In this document: positions 9,864 to 19,011 of the stretch, one piece after another
How positions within the stretch are numbered: position 1 is the stretch's first letter
How the letters are laid out: each line of letters starts with the position of its first letter
Source of the DNA: Acidimicrobiaceae bacterium
GTDB lineage: Bacteria > Actinomycetota > Acidimicrobiia > Acidimicrobiales > RAAP-2
Assembly: GCA_003132305.1 (NCBI GenBank)
Contig: PKXJ01000033.1
Span: forward strand, 1 to 64,000
Direction of reading: 5' to 3'
DNA length: 64,000 bases
Notes under the pieces: generated by a model
What the model saw: only the letters and a program-made list of their open reading frames with translations
What the model was told of the DNA's origin: nothing
Databases searched by the model: none
Translations under genes and position numbers: made by a program

Positions 9864-10285
9864 CCGAGTTGACCCTCGCTGAAGCAGACGCCATCGCACA
9901 GGGCGCCATTGACGGCGCGATACACCGGAACTTCAACCCGATTGCCGTCTGCGTGCTCGATCGTGGCGGCCACGCACTCGTCGTTAAGCGTCAAGAAAGT
10001 GCGACGTTTCTCCGCGTGGAAATCGCGACGGCCAAAGCCTGGACGGCAGTCTCGCTCGCCGCGCCTTCTAGGAACTTCGCCAAGATGGCCGAGACTCGTC
10101 CGCAGTTCGTCACGAGCCTCGTCTCGATCTCCCAGGGCCGTATGGCACCTGCGGCCGGAGGCGTTCTCGTGCTTCGCGAAGGCGAGATCATCGGGAGTGT
10201 CGGAGTGAGCGGCGATACGCCGGATAACGACGAAACCGCCGCGATCGACGGCGTGAGCGCCGCGGGACTTACCTCAAGCGAGTAA
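9860..10285 (+). CDS. glcG: GlcG/HbpS family (DUF336) protein
   Basis: A 141-residue protein of the GlcG/HbpS fold: the N-terminal helix TLAEADAIAQGAIDGA, then NPIAVCVLDRGGHALVVKRQE, a central ETRPQFVTSLVSIS and the glycine-rich GRMAPAAGGVLVLREGEIIG with GVSGDTPDNDE. Family members bind haem or small ligands or act in corrinoid or glycolate loci; the exact role is unclear. It overlaps glcB by four bases, and the pairing resembles the glc operon arrangement without glcDEF. Confidence 0.85.
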   Translation: MTELTLAEADAIAQGAIDGAIHRNFNPIAVCVLDRGGHALVVKRQESATFLRVEIATAKAWTAVSLAAPSRNFAKMAETRPQFVTSLVSISQGRMAPAAGGVLVLREGEIIGSVGVSGDTPDNDETAAIDGVSAAGLTSSE

Positions 10286-10785
10286 GCACGCGGACGAGTT
10301 CACGAGGGCCATGGCTTCTTCTTGAAACTCGGGCGGGCATCTGGATTAACGGGCCGTGATGGCTCCTCCTTGTCGAACTTGTAACAGCTTGGCTCCTGAC
10401 CAGGGTTCCCCTTACTTGGGCCAACCAGATGCACGTTACGAAGGTAGGATTCCTGAAATACTTACTGATGCGACCGTATCGCCAAGGTAGAGCCGTCTCC
10501 TAACGATCGTCCTCTACTGCGATGGCGACTGGTGTCAACGCGTTCCAGAAGGTTCGTATCCCGTTGATCTGCACGGCGTTCGGATCAGTTAGACGTGGCG
10601 AAGGTGTTGTCGGCGGACCAGCGCTGGGCAGAATTTAAGGATTGCCAACAGTCCCCACATCGTCACGAACTCCGGGAGTTCGCGCGCGAGCATCGAAAGT
10701 CGGGTCGATCCGATTGGCCGGCCCTAGACGCACATTGGCTGACCGGGACCAACGATCAGCGTTAGGGCTGTTCGCGGCAATTGTC
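10286..10785. other. Intergenic region holding a dispersed repeat
   Basis: No gene is supported here. About 170 bases at 10501-10670 are clearly related to another stretch at 24016-24185 (see repeat entries). The rest shows nothing I recognise. Confidence 0.5.
10501..10670 (+). repeat. Dispersed repeat, copy 1
   Basis: Aligns in the same orientation with 24016-24185: both begin TA(A/G)CGATCGTCCTCT, share GATGGCGA(C/T)TGGTGTCAA, TTCGGATCA, GGCGGACCA and ATTGCCAACA at matching spacing, and end CGAAC. Identity is partial (roughly two-thirds by eye, with a small indel). Each copy has an ATG at the same place followed by a similar short peptide, so it may be a decayed gene fragment or a small mobile or RNA element. 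Confidence 0.6.
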
Positions 10786-11643
10786 TCAGGGGGTACCGGT
10801 CTCTTCAGCTGTCTTCGCCGGGGCGCCGAATCGCAGCTGGTAACCGCCGAAGGCGATCGAGCACAGCGCGAACCACGCCCACCCCAGCGCTAACCCGCCG
10901 AGCACGTCGGTCAGCCAGTGCACGCCGAGCATGACCCGACACCAGGCAATGCCGGTGGCGAGACCGACGGCGAGACCAGCGAGCAGCGCCCGCACCTTTA
11001 GGGAACGCCTTCGACCGATCACCAGAGCGAATGCCGCCAAGCACGCCGCGGAAGCGACGGCGTGACCGGACGGAAAAGACGACCCGGAGAATCCGGTCAG
11101 TTGATCAAAGGCGGGCCGGGCTCGACCCACGATCGATTTGATGACGTTGGCGACGAGGAACTGTCCACCCACGACGAGGGTGAGGAACGCAATTATTGCG
11201 ACCGATCGCTGGCGTATCGTTTCGACGATCGCCACGATGACGGCGAGCGGGACAATGACCAGAGCGCCTCCGAGTTGCGTGTAGAAGCGTAGGAACCGAG
11301 TCGAGAGAGCCGTTGCGTGGTGTGCGCCAAACAAACTGGCGCTGCGATCGAGTCGCGCCAATCCGGAGTTGGTGTGAATCATGACGAGCACGAGCGCCAT
11401 CGAGACGGCTCCCACGACGAACACGACGATCGCGGCGCTGAAGAGCAGGCCCGTGGCGGAGCCTGGATCAAGCCGTGATCGAGTGAACGCGGCGAGTCTT
11501 GGGTGTCGACGAGTTTCGCTCTTGACCCGTTCGACACTCATTTTGGGAGCCGTCGGGGCGGCCTGGGGCCAACGGTACGCGATCACTCCGGCGACGAGGC
11601 CGGGGATAATGACCAAGAGCAGGGTGATCGAAAGAATGAGCAT
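10786..11643 (-). CDS. PAP2-family phosphatase, membrane-bound
   Basis: A 285-residue integral membrane phosphatase, the last gene of a lipid-related operon. The PAP2 signature is complete: KSIVGRARPAFD (motif 1), FPSGHAVASAA (motif 2, catalytic His) and CRVMLGVHWLTDVLGG (motif 3; Arg, His, Asp). A single hydrophobic helix at the extreme N-terminus is followed by a charged stretch of about 30 residues and about six more helices. Likely substrates are phosphatidate, undecaprenyl-pyrophosphate or similar lipid phosphates. It lies 11 bases after the PLD gene. Confidence 0.88.
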   Translation of the reverse strand: MLILSITLLLVIIPGLVAGVIAYRWPQAAPTAPKMSVERVKSETRRHPRLAAFTRSRLDPGSATGLLFSAAIVVFVVGAVSMALVLVMIHTNSGLARLDRSASLFGAHHATALSTRFLRFYTQLGGALVIVPLAVIVAIVETIRQRSVAIIAFLTLVVGGQFLVANVIKSIVGRARPAFDQLTGFSGSSFPSGHAVASAACLAAFALVIGRRRSLKVRALLAGLAVGLATGIAWCRVMLGVHWLTDVLGGLALGWAWFALCSIAFGGYQLRFGAPAKTAEETGTP

Positions 11644-11654
11644 CGGGTGACTTT

Positions 11655-12851
11655 CTAAGAGACGCCGCGCAGCGGAGCGACGAGTTGTTCTTTGACGTGT
11701 TGGAGTAGCGAGCGCCGCTTCCAGCGGTGCGGATCGATTCGGACACTTCGTTCGAGGTCACTGTCGAAGTGGCGATCAAGGGTGCGTACGACTGAAGGAT
11801 CGAAGACCACCATGTTGATTTCTTCATCGCAGTTGAGCGATCGGGCGTTGAAATTCGCCGAGCCCACGTTAGCGACCAGGCCGTCCACCGTCATGGTCTT
11901 GGCGTGCATCATCGACGGCTGGAAGTTCCACAGCTCGACACCCGATTCGATGAGGCCCTCATAGTCCACCTCAGCCGCAAGTTGCACGAAGCGCTTATCG
12001 GCGAAGGGCCCGGGCAGGAGGATCTGCACCTGCACCCCGCGCGTTGCCGCGTCGCAAAGACGCTTCGTCAGATCGTCGTCGGGCACGAAGTAGGCGGTCG
12101 TCACACGCAGTTGTCGTTGGGCTAACTCTAAGAGGGTCCGAAAGACACTGGCCAGATCGCTTCCGCCCGTTGCCGAAGCGCCGCGTACGCACTGGATAGC
12201 GCTGTGTCCGGGCGTGAGCTGATTTGGAAAGCGATCAATTTCAACGTCAAAGATGGCCGGGTCGGTCTCTGCCCAATTGTCCAGGAACGCGGCGCGCAGT
12301 CCGTCGACGGCCGGGCCCTCGACTTTGAAGTGCGTGTCGCGCCACTCGAGTTCGTTGCGCGCGTCGCCGCCCCAGAGATCTGAGATACCCACGCCGCCGG
12401 TAAAGGCCACGGACTCGTCGACCACGAGCACCTTGCGGTGCGTGCGGTGGTTGACCTCGCCAAGGCGGACCCGGCCTAGCGGACGGAACCAGCGCAGTTG
12501 GACCCCGGCCTCAATCATGTCGTCGATGAGATGGCTTTCAATCGGTCGCGATCCCCAAGCGTCCAAGAGCACCCGGACGCGTACCCCGGCCTTGGCTCGA
12601 AGACAGAGAGTCTCGGCCACCGCGGTGCCGATCTCGCCCTTCCAGTAGACGAAGGTGAGAAAGTCGATCGTGTGCTCGGCGTCACGAATGGCGTCCAGCA
12701 TCGCCGGAAAGATCTCGCACCCGTTGCGCAGCACCATAACGCGATTGCCCTCGGTCGCGGGAATCCCCACGACTCCTTCGAGCGTGCGTCTCGCCCGGTT
12801 TATCAGTTCGTTCGGAGCCAGCGCCGAACCTCGAGTGTCTTCATCGGTCAC
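11655..12851 (-). CDS. Phospholipase D-like protein / cardiolipin synthase
   Basis: A 398-residue protein with two HKD motifs: HRKVLVVD (H138, K140, D145) followed by GGVGISD, and HAKTMTVD (H316, K318, D323) followed by GSANFNARS. The GS(A)NFNxRS ending is typical of cardiolipin synthases, which join phosphatidylglycerol and another phosphatidyl donor. The N-terminal transmembrane helices of classical ClsA are absent, so it resembles the soluble ClsB/ClsC type. It overlaps the upstream BrkB gene by 11 bases. Confidence 0.87.
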   Translation of the reverse strand: MTDEDTRGSALAPNELINRARRTLEGVVGIPATEGNRVMVLRNGCEIFPAMLDAIRDAEHTIDFLTFVYWKGEIGTAVAETLCLRAKAGVRVRVLLDAWGSRPIESHLIDDMIEAGVQLRWFRPLGRVRLGEVNHRTHRKVLVVDESVAFTGGVGISDLWGGDARNELEWRDTHFKVEGPAVDGLRAAFLDNWAETDPAIFDVEIDRFPNQLTPGHSAIQCVRGASATGGSDLASVFRTLLELAQRQLRVTTAYFVPDDDLTKRLCDAATRGVQVQILLPGPFADKRFVQLAAEVDYEGLIESGVELWNFQPSMMHAKTMTVDGLVANVGSANFNARSLNCDEEINMVVFDPSVVRTLDRHFDSDLERSVRIDPHRWKRRSLLQHVKEQLVAPLRGVS

Positions 12852-13818
12852 GCGCTACGGCCCCTTGTCGAGAGGGATCACTCGCGGGATCTGACTCGGT
12901 GACCTTTTGGGCGTCCTGGGGTGCCGATTCGCCCGTTCTAAGCGCTTCGAGTTGGGCCGCCACCGCGGCGCCGTAAAACAGAGAAAAGCTCGACAATAAA
13001 CTCCACACGAGCAATGCCACGACACCGGCCAAAGGGCCGTACGTCGACCCGAACGAAGAACTCGACCCGTAGAACAGACCTAAGCCGATCGTTGACAACC
13101 CCCACAAGAGCACCGAGATTCCCGAGCCGAAGGCGAGCCACGACAAACTGGGCTGATGGCGTCGAGGCGACGAGCGAAAGAGGAGGGTGACCGCAATGGC
13201 CGTTAGTCCCACGCCGAGGGGCCAGCGCACGACCGACCAGACTGACGTGAGCGTGTGACTGTGCACGGAGAAGAACAAGTCCCGGCCAAAGGCCAAGCAC
13301 ACGAAGGCCGCCGCGCCGATCACGCCGACGCTCAGCGCGAGAAACAGTGCAAGTCCGTACTTCTTCAACGTGGGGCGGTCCTGTTCGACCCCGTAGATGC
13401 GATTGAGTCCGCGTTCGAGTTGCCCCATCGCCGTGGTCGCTACCACGAGTGCGCCAATCACGCCAAAGAGGAGAGCGCCGTAGTGGTGTTGCGCGGCGAC
13501 GCGGTGAGCCTGGGTCACGGCGGTGGTCAGTACGCGGCCCGCCGGTCCGGGAACGGTTCGGCGCACGGTGGCGTCGATCATCGCGCTGACGCCACCCTTT
13601 TTCAAGACGCTCGCGAGTCCGACAACGCCAATCAAGCCCTCGATGGCGACGAGTGAGATCAAAAAGGCCAACGAGCGAGCGTGACTGAAGCCATCCGCCA
13701 CGCGCATTCGTTTGAAGGCGTCCTTCGCGAGGCGGCCCCAACCGGTGCGCTTGAGAACCGCCCACGCGTCGTCCCCCGTCAGACCACGAGTCTCGGGCAC
13801 GAGTTTGGCTGTACTCAT
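12841..13818 (-). CDS. YihY/BrkB-family inner membrane protein
   Basis: A 325-residue polytopic membrane protein. The ATG at 13818 overlaps the stop of the lipid kinase (ATGA) and starts MSTAKLVPETRG; an upstream in-frame start would create a long non-conserved basic N-terminus. BrkB-like features are the N-terminal amphipathic stretch WGRLAKDAFKRM, about six hydrophobic helices, and the late segment SFGSTYGPLAGVVALLVW. The family function is debated (once called ribonuclease BN; some members are linked to lipid or solute transport). The lipid-gene neighbours support a membrane-lipid role. Confidence 0.85.
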   Translation of the reverse strand: MSTAKLVPETRGLTGDDAWAVLKRTGWGRLAKDAFKRMRVADGFSHARSLAFLISLVAIEGLIGVVGLASVLKKGGVSAMIDATVRRTVPGPAGRVLTTAVTQAHRVAAQHHYGALLFGVIGALVVATTAMGQLERGLNRIYGVEQDRPTLKKYGLALFLALSVGVIGAAAFVCLAFGRDLFFSVHSHTLTSVWSVVRWPLGVGLTAIAVTLLFRSSPRRHQPSLSWLAFGSGISVLLWGLSTIGLGLFYGSSSSFGSTYGPLAGVVALLVWSLLSSFSLFYGAAVAAQLEALRTGESAPQDAQKVTESDPASDPSRQGAVARDR

Positions 13819-14702
13819 TCTTCCTCCTTCTTTGGCACGCAGACGGTAATCGCACCGGGTTCGACGCTGGCTCGGAACTTCTTTCTCGCGTTCCGCGCGC
13901 CCCCGTCCAGTTCGTACGTCGTGGGCCGATCGAATCTGATCTCCACCTTGCGCCCTCGACCCATTTGAGCGAGCGGCGAGTGTTTGGCGTCCTCGACCAC
14001 CAGTCGACTGAGCACGCGCGTCCACTGCAGTGCGTTCTCCGCCGTGACCACGCCGACCTCGAGCAGTCCGTCATCGGGTTGAGCGTCGGGAAAGGCAACG
14101 ATGCCGGCCGCCAACGTGCCCATCTGGCCGAGCAGGACGCAACTCGCCATGCCCTTGAACCACGGCTCTCCGTCGATCTCGATGCGGACCTTGCGACTCG
14201 TCATGTGCGTGGCGCGTACGCCACTCCACACGTAGGCCAAGCGACCGAAGTGGCCCTTCAACTCGCCGTCGGCGTCGCGCATCATGATCGCGTCGAAACC
14301 AACGCCGGCCATCACCGCGAAGCGCTCGCCGTTCAAAACCCCGACGTCTAAGCGACGCCGGTCGCCGACGAGACCCACGTCAACGGCTGCGCTTAGATCG
14401 ATCGGAATTTTCAAATTGTTCGCCAGCAAGTTGGCGGTGCCCGCGGGCAAGATCGCTAAGTTCACGGCTTCTCCGGCCACCGCGTCGACGCAACGCTGGA
14501 GGGTGCCGTCTCCACCCCAAATGAAGAGCAGGTCCGCCCCCGCGGCCACCGCCTGACGCGCCCGTTCGGGCGCCTTGCGACTCTTGGGCACCTCGTACCA
14601 GAGAGGATCGGGAAAGCCCCGGTCGGCCAAGACTTGGCGCAACTCCACCAGACCGCCGCCGAGCGTCTTGCCCCTATGGGCAATGACGGCGATCGACGTC
14701 AC
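13815..14702 (-). CDS. Diacylglycerol kinase-like lipid kinase (DagK/YegS family)
   Basis: A 295-residue ATP-dependent lipid kinase. The nucleotide-binding GGDGT motif lies in LLFIWGGDGTLQRCVDAV, followed by LAILPAGTANLLANNL (the G(T/S)xN(D/L) segment) and, in the C-terminal beta-sandwich, DGLLEVGVV and the metal-site-like YELDGG. It phosphorylates diacylglycerol, sphingoid or phosphatidylglycerol-type lipids. It overlaps both neighbours by four bases and is preceded by a PAP2 phosphatase, giving a kinase and phosphatase acting on lipid phosphates in one operon. Confidence 0.9.
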   Translation of the reverse strand: MTSIAVIAHRGKTLGGGLVELRQVLADRGFPDPLWYEVPKSRKAPERARQAVAAGADLLFIWGGDGTLQRCVDAVAGEAVNLAILPAGTANLLANNLKIPIDLSAAVDVGLVGDRRRLDVGVLNGERFAVMAGVGFDAIMMRDADGELKGHFGRLAYVWSGVRATHMTSRKVRIEIDGEPWFKGMASCVLLGQMGTLAAGIVAFPDAQPDDGLLEVGVVTAENALQWTRVLSRLVVEDAKHSPLAQMGRGRKVEIRFDRPTTYELDGGARNARKKFRASVEPGAITVCVPKKEEE

Positions 14703-15559
14703 GGCGACGCCTGGTCCAATCGGGCCGCGCCCTCGGCAGAGATCTGTTTCTTCGACGTATCAGCTTTCGCGGAACGATTGACGCCGGCCACTCGAATGAT
14801 AAAGACGCCAGCCGTGAGAGACCCAATGCCCAACAGCAAACCGGCCATGACGTCCGTCGGGTAGTGCTCACCGCGATAGACCCGCGACAAGCCAACGGCC
14901 ACCGTTAAGGCCACCGCGAGGACCCACATCACGACGCGGGGCCACCACCGAGTCGTCGCCACCATAACGATCACCGCGATGCCACCGTAGAGAACGACGG
15001 TGGCAGCCGTGTGGCCTGAAGGAAAGCTGTACGTCGAGGGCGTTCCCCCCAAATGACTCACGGCCGGACGAGGCCTTGCGACGATTTTGTTAGCCGTGAT
15101 GAAGACGGAGAGCTCGATGGCGAGACCAGCGACGAGCAGGAACGCGTGTCGTCCCCACCGTCGAAAGAGGACCACGATAGTAACGATCGCGGCCACGCCG
15201 GCTACCTCGAACGTGTCGGCAATGTCGGTCACGTCGCCGGTGATCCGGTCCCAGCGAACGCTCCGATGCCGGTCGAACCACAGACTGACGTGGTGGTCCC
15301 ACACGCCGATGAAGCCGTGTGCGAGCACGTGGGTAACCAAGAGACCCAGAGCGACAATGAATACGCCCATTACGACGAATGAGGCAATCGTGGCGATCAC
15401 GAGAGCGATGACGCGGTGCCCTCGAGCAACACCTTTTACCAGGCGATTCGCCGATCCGTCGGTCCTCGGATCGAGAAAGGCGCGTCGGCTATCGATATCA
15501 TTGTCGCCCTTCGGGACAATTGAACCGGCACCCTTCGCGGTCGCGTCGGTCACCGACAC
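14699..15559 (-). CDS. PAP2-family phosphatase, first gene of the lipid operon
   Basis: A 286-residue membrane phosphatase with complete PAP2 motifs: KIVARPRPAVSHL, YSFPSGHTAATV and SRVYRGEHYPTDVMAG. A cytoplasmic N-terminus of about 50 residues precedes six or so helices. It is the first gene of a minus-strand block of five overlapping or abutting genes ending at 10786, so a promoter is expected in the 657-base gap upstream. The C-terminal tail is charged and overlaps the lipid kinase start. Confidence 0.88.
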   Translation of the reverse strand: MSVTDATAKGAGSIVPKGDNDIDSRRAFLDPRTDGSANRLVKGVARGHRVIALVIATIASFVVMGVFIVALGLLVTHVLAHGFIGVWDHHVSLWFDRHRSVRWDRITGDVTDIADTFEVAGVAAIVTIVVLFRRWGRHAFLLVAGLAIELSVFITANKIVARPRPAVSHLGGTPSTYSFPSGHTAATVVLYGGIAVIVMVATTRWWPRVVMWVLAVALTVAVGLSRVYRGEHYPTDVMAGLLLGIGSLTAGVFIIRVAGVNRSAKADTSKKQISAEGAARLDQASP

Positions 15560-16216
15560 CCTCCCACTTCGAAGTGGGTACGAGGTCGGGTCGAACGTCG
15601 TTGTCCGTCAAAAAAAGTCACTTTTTGGGTGAGCATCACGTGACGTGCACGCGTACAACGTGCGTCGCGCACGAACGGACTTGCGACTAACGCACACGAT
15701 GCGGGCCTGAACCGGCATTCAACGACGGTGTCGAGTGGGATGCTACAGACTTGAGTAGCCAGCGCGCAGTCCACTAAAATTCTCGCGTGACTGCGCCGAC
15801 GCCAAAGTCCGATTCGATCGTGTCCACTGTAGAGACTTCTCTCCTGTCGACCTGGTCATCGACCAAGACAGAAGGAAGCGGGGTCTAGGCGCCTTCAGAA
15901 TCACTATAGAGCCCAGCTGTGTGTTCGATCAGAGAACGTTGAGATTATGGTGTTTTGACCTTCAGATGAAGTCGCGTGACGAATTCGAGTCAAGTCGCGT
16001 TTGGCGCGGCTAGTGACAACGTCATGTTTCGCGCCTCCCCGGTACGAAGATGTCGACCGTGCTCAAAAGTTGTCCACGTCGATGCCGGTCGCCGAACGCT
16101 CGCGAGGGAAGTCGAATCCGAAGTGCATGGTCGACTTATCGACGATGGAGTCAATGATCAGGCGAGAGCCAGATGAAACTCGTTGGCCGGCCCGAGCGTC
16201 GCGCGGACGCGATTCA
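15560..16216. other. Intergenic region upstream of the lipid operon
   Basis: No gene is supported. It must hold the promoter of the minus-strand lipid operon. A run of seven A bases (from 15609) beside the GTCACTTTTTGGG segment and a GTGCAC/CACGTG-rich stretch near 15635-15670 are visible, but I cannot assign a site. Confidence 0.4.
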
Positions 16217-17818
16217 TCAGAACCGGCGCCGTAGTCGAAGCTTGAGCGGGCGACCGTCCGGATCGAAAATCAATCGGTAGGCGAGGCCGGCCCACCGCTG
16301 ACTAACAAAAGGAACCGGATCGATTTCGTGCGATCGAATCCGACCTGGTGGTCGGTTCTCTTCGCCGAGACGCGACGACCAGCCTTCCAGTGCGTTGGCG
16401 CTCTCGTACCAAAGAACCGAACTGTGGGCCAGATTCAAGAGTTCCGGGTCATCGGCCGATCGTCCGAGGTGCTCAGCCCAGAGCGACAGCCGCAACGCGC
16501 GCGCGAACTTGCGACTTCTATCACCGAGCCCGCCCGGATCAAGAGGTATCCGTTCGTCAAGTTCGCTGTCAATCACGGCGCAGGAAAGTTCCGAGTCATG
16601 AGTCCACGAGCGGCGATTCAGGTTGTCAGATCCGACAGTCGCCCAGACGTCATCGATAACGCAGACCTTGGCGTGAACGTAGATGGGAGTGCCGATTTCG
16701 TTCTCGACGTCGTAGATCCCGACGCGCTCGCCGCCGGCATTTTGTACGATCGCGAGGGCTCGCGCCTGGGCGAGCCGGCTCGGGGGCCCCGACACCTTGC
16801 TGTCCTTGTCCGGGTATCGCGGAACGACGCCGATGACTTGCAGTCCCGGTTGTCGACGCAACGCCTCGGCGAGCAGTCGCGCGATTTCGACGGACCAGAA
16901 GTACTGGTCTTCGATGTAGATCAAGGTGCGCGCTCGGTTAATCGCCTTGGCGAACGCTCGCGCGACGCTTCGCTCGCCGTTGGGCGCGAACGAATACCGA
17001 GGGCGTCTCGATGGATACGTTCGAAGCACTTGAACGGCGTGATCACCATGCGTCGGGGGGTCGCCCAGACGCGCGGGAAGGGGGCGAGCCACACGATCTC
17101 GCGACATGACGCGCGAGAACTGCGACCTGAGTCGACCTGCGTGATTGAGAGGAGTCGGATCTTCCCATCGTTCGCGGAAGGTGTGATCGAGCTCCGTCAC
17201 GGCTGGTCCACGGATTTCTAGTTGGACGTCGTGCCAGGGAGGGCGGCGGCCATAACGCGGATCTAATTTGATGACTTGTTGGTCTCCGTCGTGGCCGGCA
17301 TCATCTCGGCGACCATGGCTGAGGTCGATTCCCCCGATGAACGCGACGTCACGCTCAAGAGAAGCGGGATGGCGGATGAGCACCATCTTTTGGTGGTGCG
17401 ATCCGCCCCGGCGCACTCGCTCATCGAGCAGAACTTCGCCGCCCGCCTCGGTCACCTCAATGGCGAGGCGTCGATTTTCTTTCGAACTGAACGCGAACCG
17501 GTCGCTGTGCGAGCGCCAGAGCAAACCGCGAACGTCGACACCTCGTCGACACGAGTTGGCCAAGAGCGCCGCGATCGATGTTCCGTCACCGGACACGCGT
17601 TCGTCCCCGTCTCCTCGCCAATCGGTAAAGCGCACTTCGTCGTGAGGTTCGAGGCTCGAGATCACCCCCGCCAGACTCGTGAAGTACGAGACCCCGTCGA
17701 TAAGGAACGTAACGTGGTTCCCCTCGGTCCACGCAATCCCCTCTGTCCGGCGTGAGTCGATCTCGGTCATGGGGTTGCCCCGCTCTTCCGGGGTTAGGAA
17801 CCAGTCGTCAAGGCGCAT
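16217..17818 (-). CDS. Phospholipase D family protein, long form
   Basis: About 533 residues from the ATG that opens MRLDDWFLTPEERGNP, an N-terminus I associate with this long PLD family. Motif 1 is SHHQKMVLIRHP followed by RDVAFIGGIDLSHGRRDD, where the usual HKD aspartate is replaced by an Arg-containing loop as in family members. Motif 2 is HAKVCVIDDVWATVGSDNLNRR, a canonical HxKx4D. A long insert between the motifs contains SFAPNGERSVARAF and YIEDQYFW. It probably hydrolyses or transfers phosphatidyl groups. It stands alone on the minus strand. Confidence 0.85.
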   Translation of the reverse strand: MRLDDWFLTPEERGNPMTEIDSRRTEGIAWTEGNHVTFLIDGVSYFTSLAGVISSLEPHDEVRFTDWRGDGDERVSGDGTSIAALLANSCRRGVDVRGLLWRSHSDRFAFSSKENRRLAIEVTEAGGEVLLDERVRRGGSHHQKMVLIRHPASLERDVAFIGGIDLSHGRRDDAGHDGDQQVIKLDPRYGRRPPWHDVQLEIRGPAVTELDHTFRERWEDPTPLNHAGRLRSQFSRVMSRDRVARPLPARLGDPPTHGDHAVQVLRTYPSRRPRYSFAPNGERSVARAFAKAINRARTLIYIEDQYFWSVEIARLLAEALRRQPGLQVIGVVPRYPDKDSKVSGPPSRLAQARALAIVQNAGGERVGIYDVENEIGTPIYVHAKVCVIDDVWATVGSDNLNRRSWTHDSELSCAVIDSELDERIPLDPGGLGDRSRKFARALRLSLWAEHLGRSADDPELLNLAHSSVLWYESANALEGWSSRLGEENRPPGRIRSHEIDPVPFVSQRWAGLAYRLIFDPDGRPLKLRLRRRF

Positions 17819-17933
17819 CACGAGCCAACGTACTATGAGCATCACGGGTGCCAAGAAATGCCGAAACCCATCAGCCGTGACGACTGTCGGACGGTCACTC
17901 GGTCAATTGCGACGAGAAACGGTGGAACGGATG

Positions 17934-17970
17934 ACGAGAATCGAAACCGCGTTCTCCGCCTGGGAAGCTA
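17934..17970 (-). other. Decayed tRNA-Gly 3'-half fragment, copy 1
   Basis: The minus strand matches the anticodon-arm-to-T-arm part of the tRNA-Gly(CCC)-like fragments at 25083 and 30074, with about five substitutions (CGAGAATCGAAACCGCG versus CGGGAATCGAACCCGCG). The 5' half is absent. It lies just upstream of the long PLD gene. Confidence 0.5.
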
Positions 17971-18126
17971 GTGATTGCTGAACACTGTGCGTACTAAAAG
18001 CACTGATCAGGATATCTTTCACAAAGTTAATTTCTGGCGCGGGCTCAGTGCGGGAACTCCATGGGCGTTGGCACGGCGACGCGCGTTTTTCGAGCAGTAC
18101 CGGATTGGATAAGTTCCGGAACGAAG

Positions 18127-19011
18127 TTATCGCCTACGTCTCGATAGTTCCCTGAAAATCGCCTTCAGAGTGTATATAGGCGATAAGCAAAGGGCCCACG
18201 AAAGTGCGCCAATCGTCGTGACGTACGCGTGACTAGATCGTGCTTTACTCGCGAGGCCCATGGCCTTAGCTACGCGCTGAGGCGGGATTACCGACAAGCC
18301 ACGACGAACTGCCCTTAGATTTTCAACTTCCCCACGTGCTCGTGCAGCGAAATAGTGTTGCCTCAGTATCAGTGCCGTCTCTCCACTACCTGACGAGGTG
18401 CCTTGCCAGACATTTGAATCATGTAGACGATATTCGTACAACACTTCCGGAACGAAGGCAACTCTGCCCTCTCGGGCCACTCGATAAAAGAAATCCTGAC
18501 CTTCTCCGAGTGGAAGGAGTGAATTGTATCCGCCCACTTCTTGAAAACTTCGTTTTCTAAACATGGCGGTTGCCGACAAGATCTCGGATCTACCTCGAAG
18601 AAAATCGGTATACGAAGACGCCGTGGCCCCGCCTTCGCTTACGGTTACTCCACGTTGATCTATGATGCGATACTGCGTGTGACTAATGCTGATGGCGTCG
18701 TCGACCATAGCGGCTGACTGCAAAAGCAGCCGATCAGGGAGCATTCGATCGTCGTCATCAAGTAGCGCAATTAACTCGGATCGGGCGGAATGTATTCCTA
18801 CATTGCGCGCTACCGAAACACCGCGACGCGATTGGCGAATTGTTCGCACCCGCGTATCCGCGTGCTCAATATCGGCAAGATCTTCTTCACAACCATCTAG
18901 GACGATAATCAACTCCCAATCCGTCAAAGTCTGCGATTGCACTGACGCAATTGCTTCGCGGAGGAGCCAACCACCACGAAAACTGGGAATGACGACGCTC
19001 ACTGCTGGCAC
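18127..19011 (-). CDS. Family 2 glycosyltransferase
   Basis: A 294-residue GT-A fold enzyme starting at GTG. It begins VSVVIPSFRGGWLLREAI, has SVARNVGIHSA and the metal-binding acidic motif in LIALLDDDDRMLPDRLL, and later EVGGYNSLLPLGEGQDFFYR, the acceptor-side ED-like motif region. The C-terminus holds a hydrophobic segment (GALSWALCLSPIYTL) that could anchor it to the membrane. It transfers a sugar from a nucleotide donor to an unknown acceptor. It is isolated: no other polysaccharide genes are nearby, and tRNA debris lies downstream, suggesting acquired DNA. Confidence 0.88.
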   Translation of the reverse strand: MPAVSVVIPSFRGGWLLREAIASVQSQTLTDWELIIVLDGCEEDLADIEHADTRVRTIRQSRRGVSVARNVGIHSARSELIALLDDDDRMLPDRLLLQSAAMVDDAISISHTQYRIIDQRGVTVSEGGATASSYTDFLRGRSEILSATAMFRKRSFQEVGGYNSLLPLGEGQDFFYRVAREGRVAFVPEVLYEYRLHDSNVWQGTSSGSGETALILRQHYFAARARGEVENLRAVRRGLSVIPPQRVAKAMGLASKARSSHAYVTTIGALSWALCLSPIYTLKAIFRELSRRRR

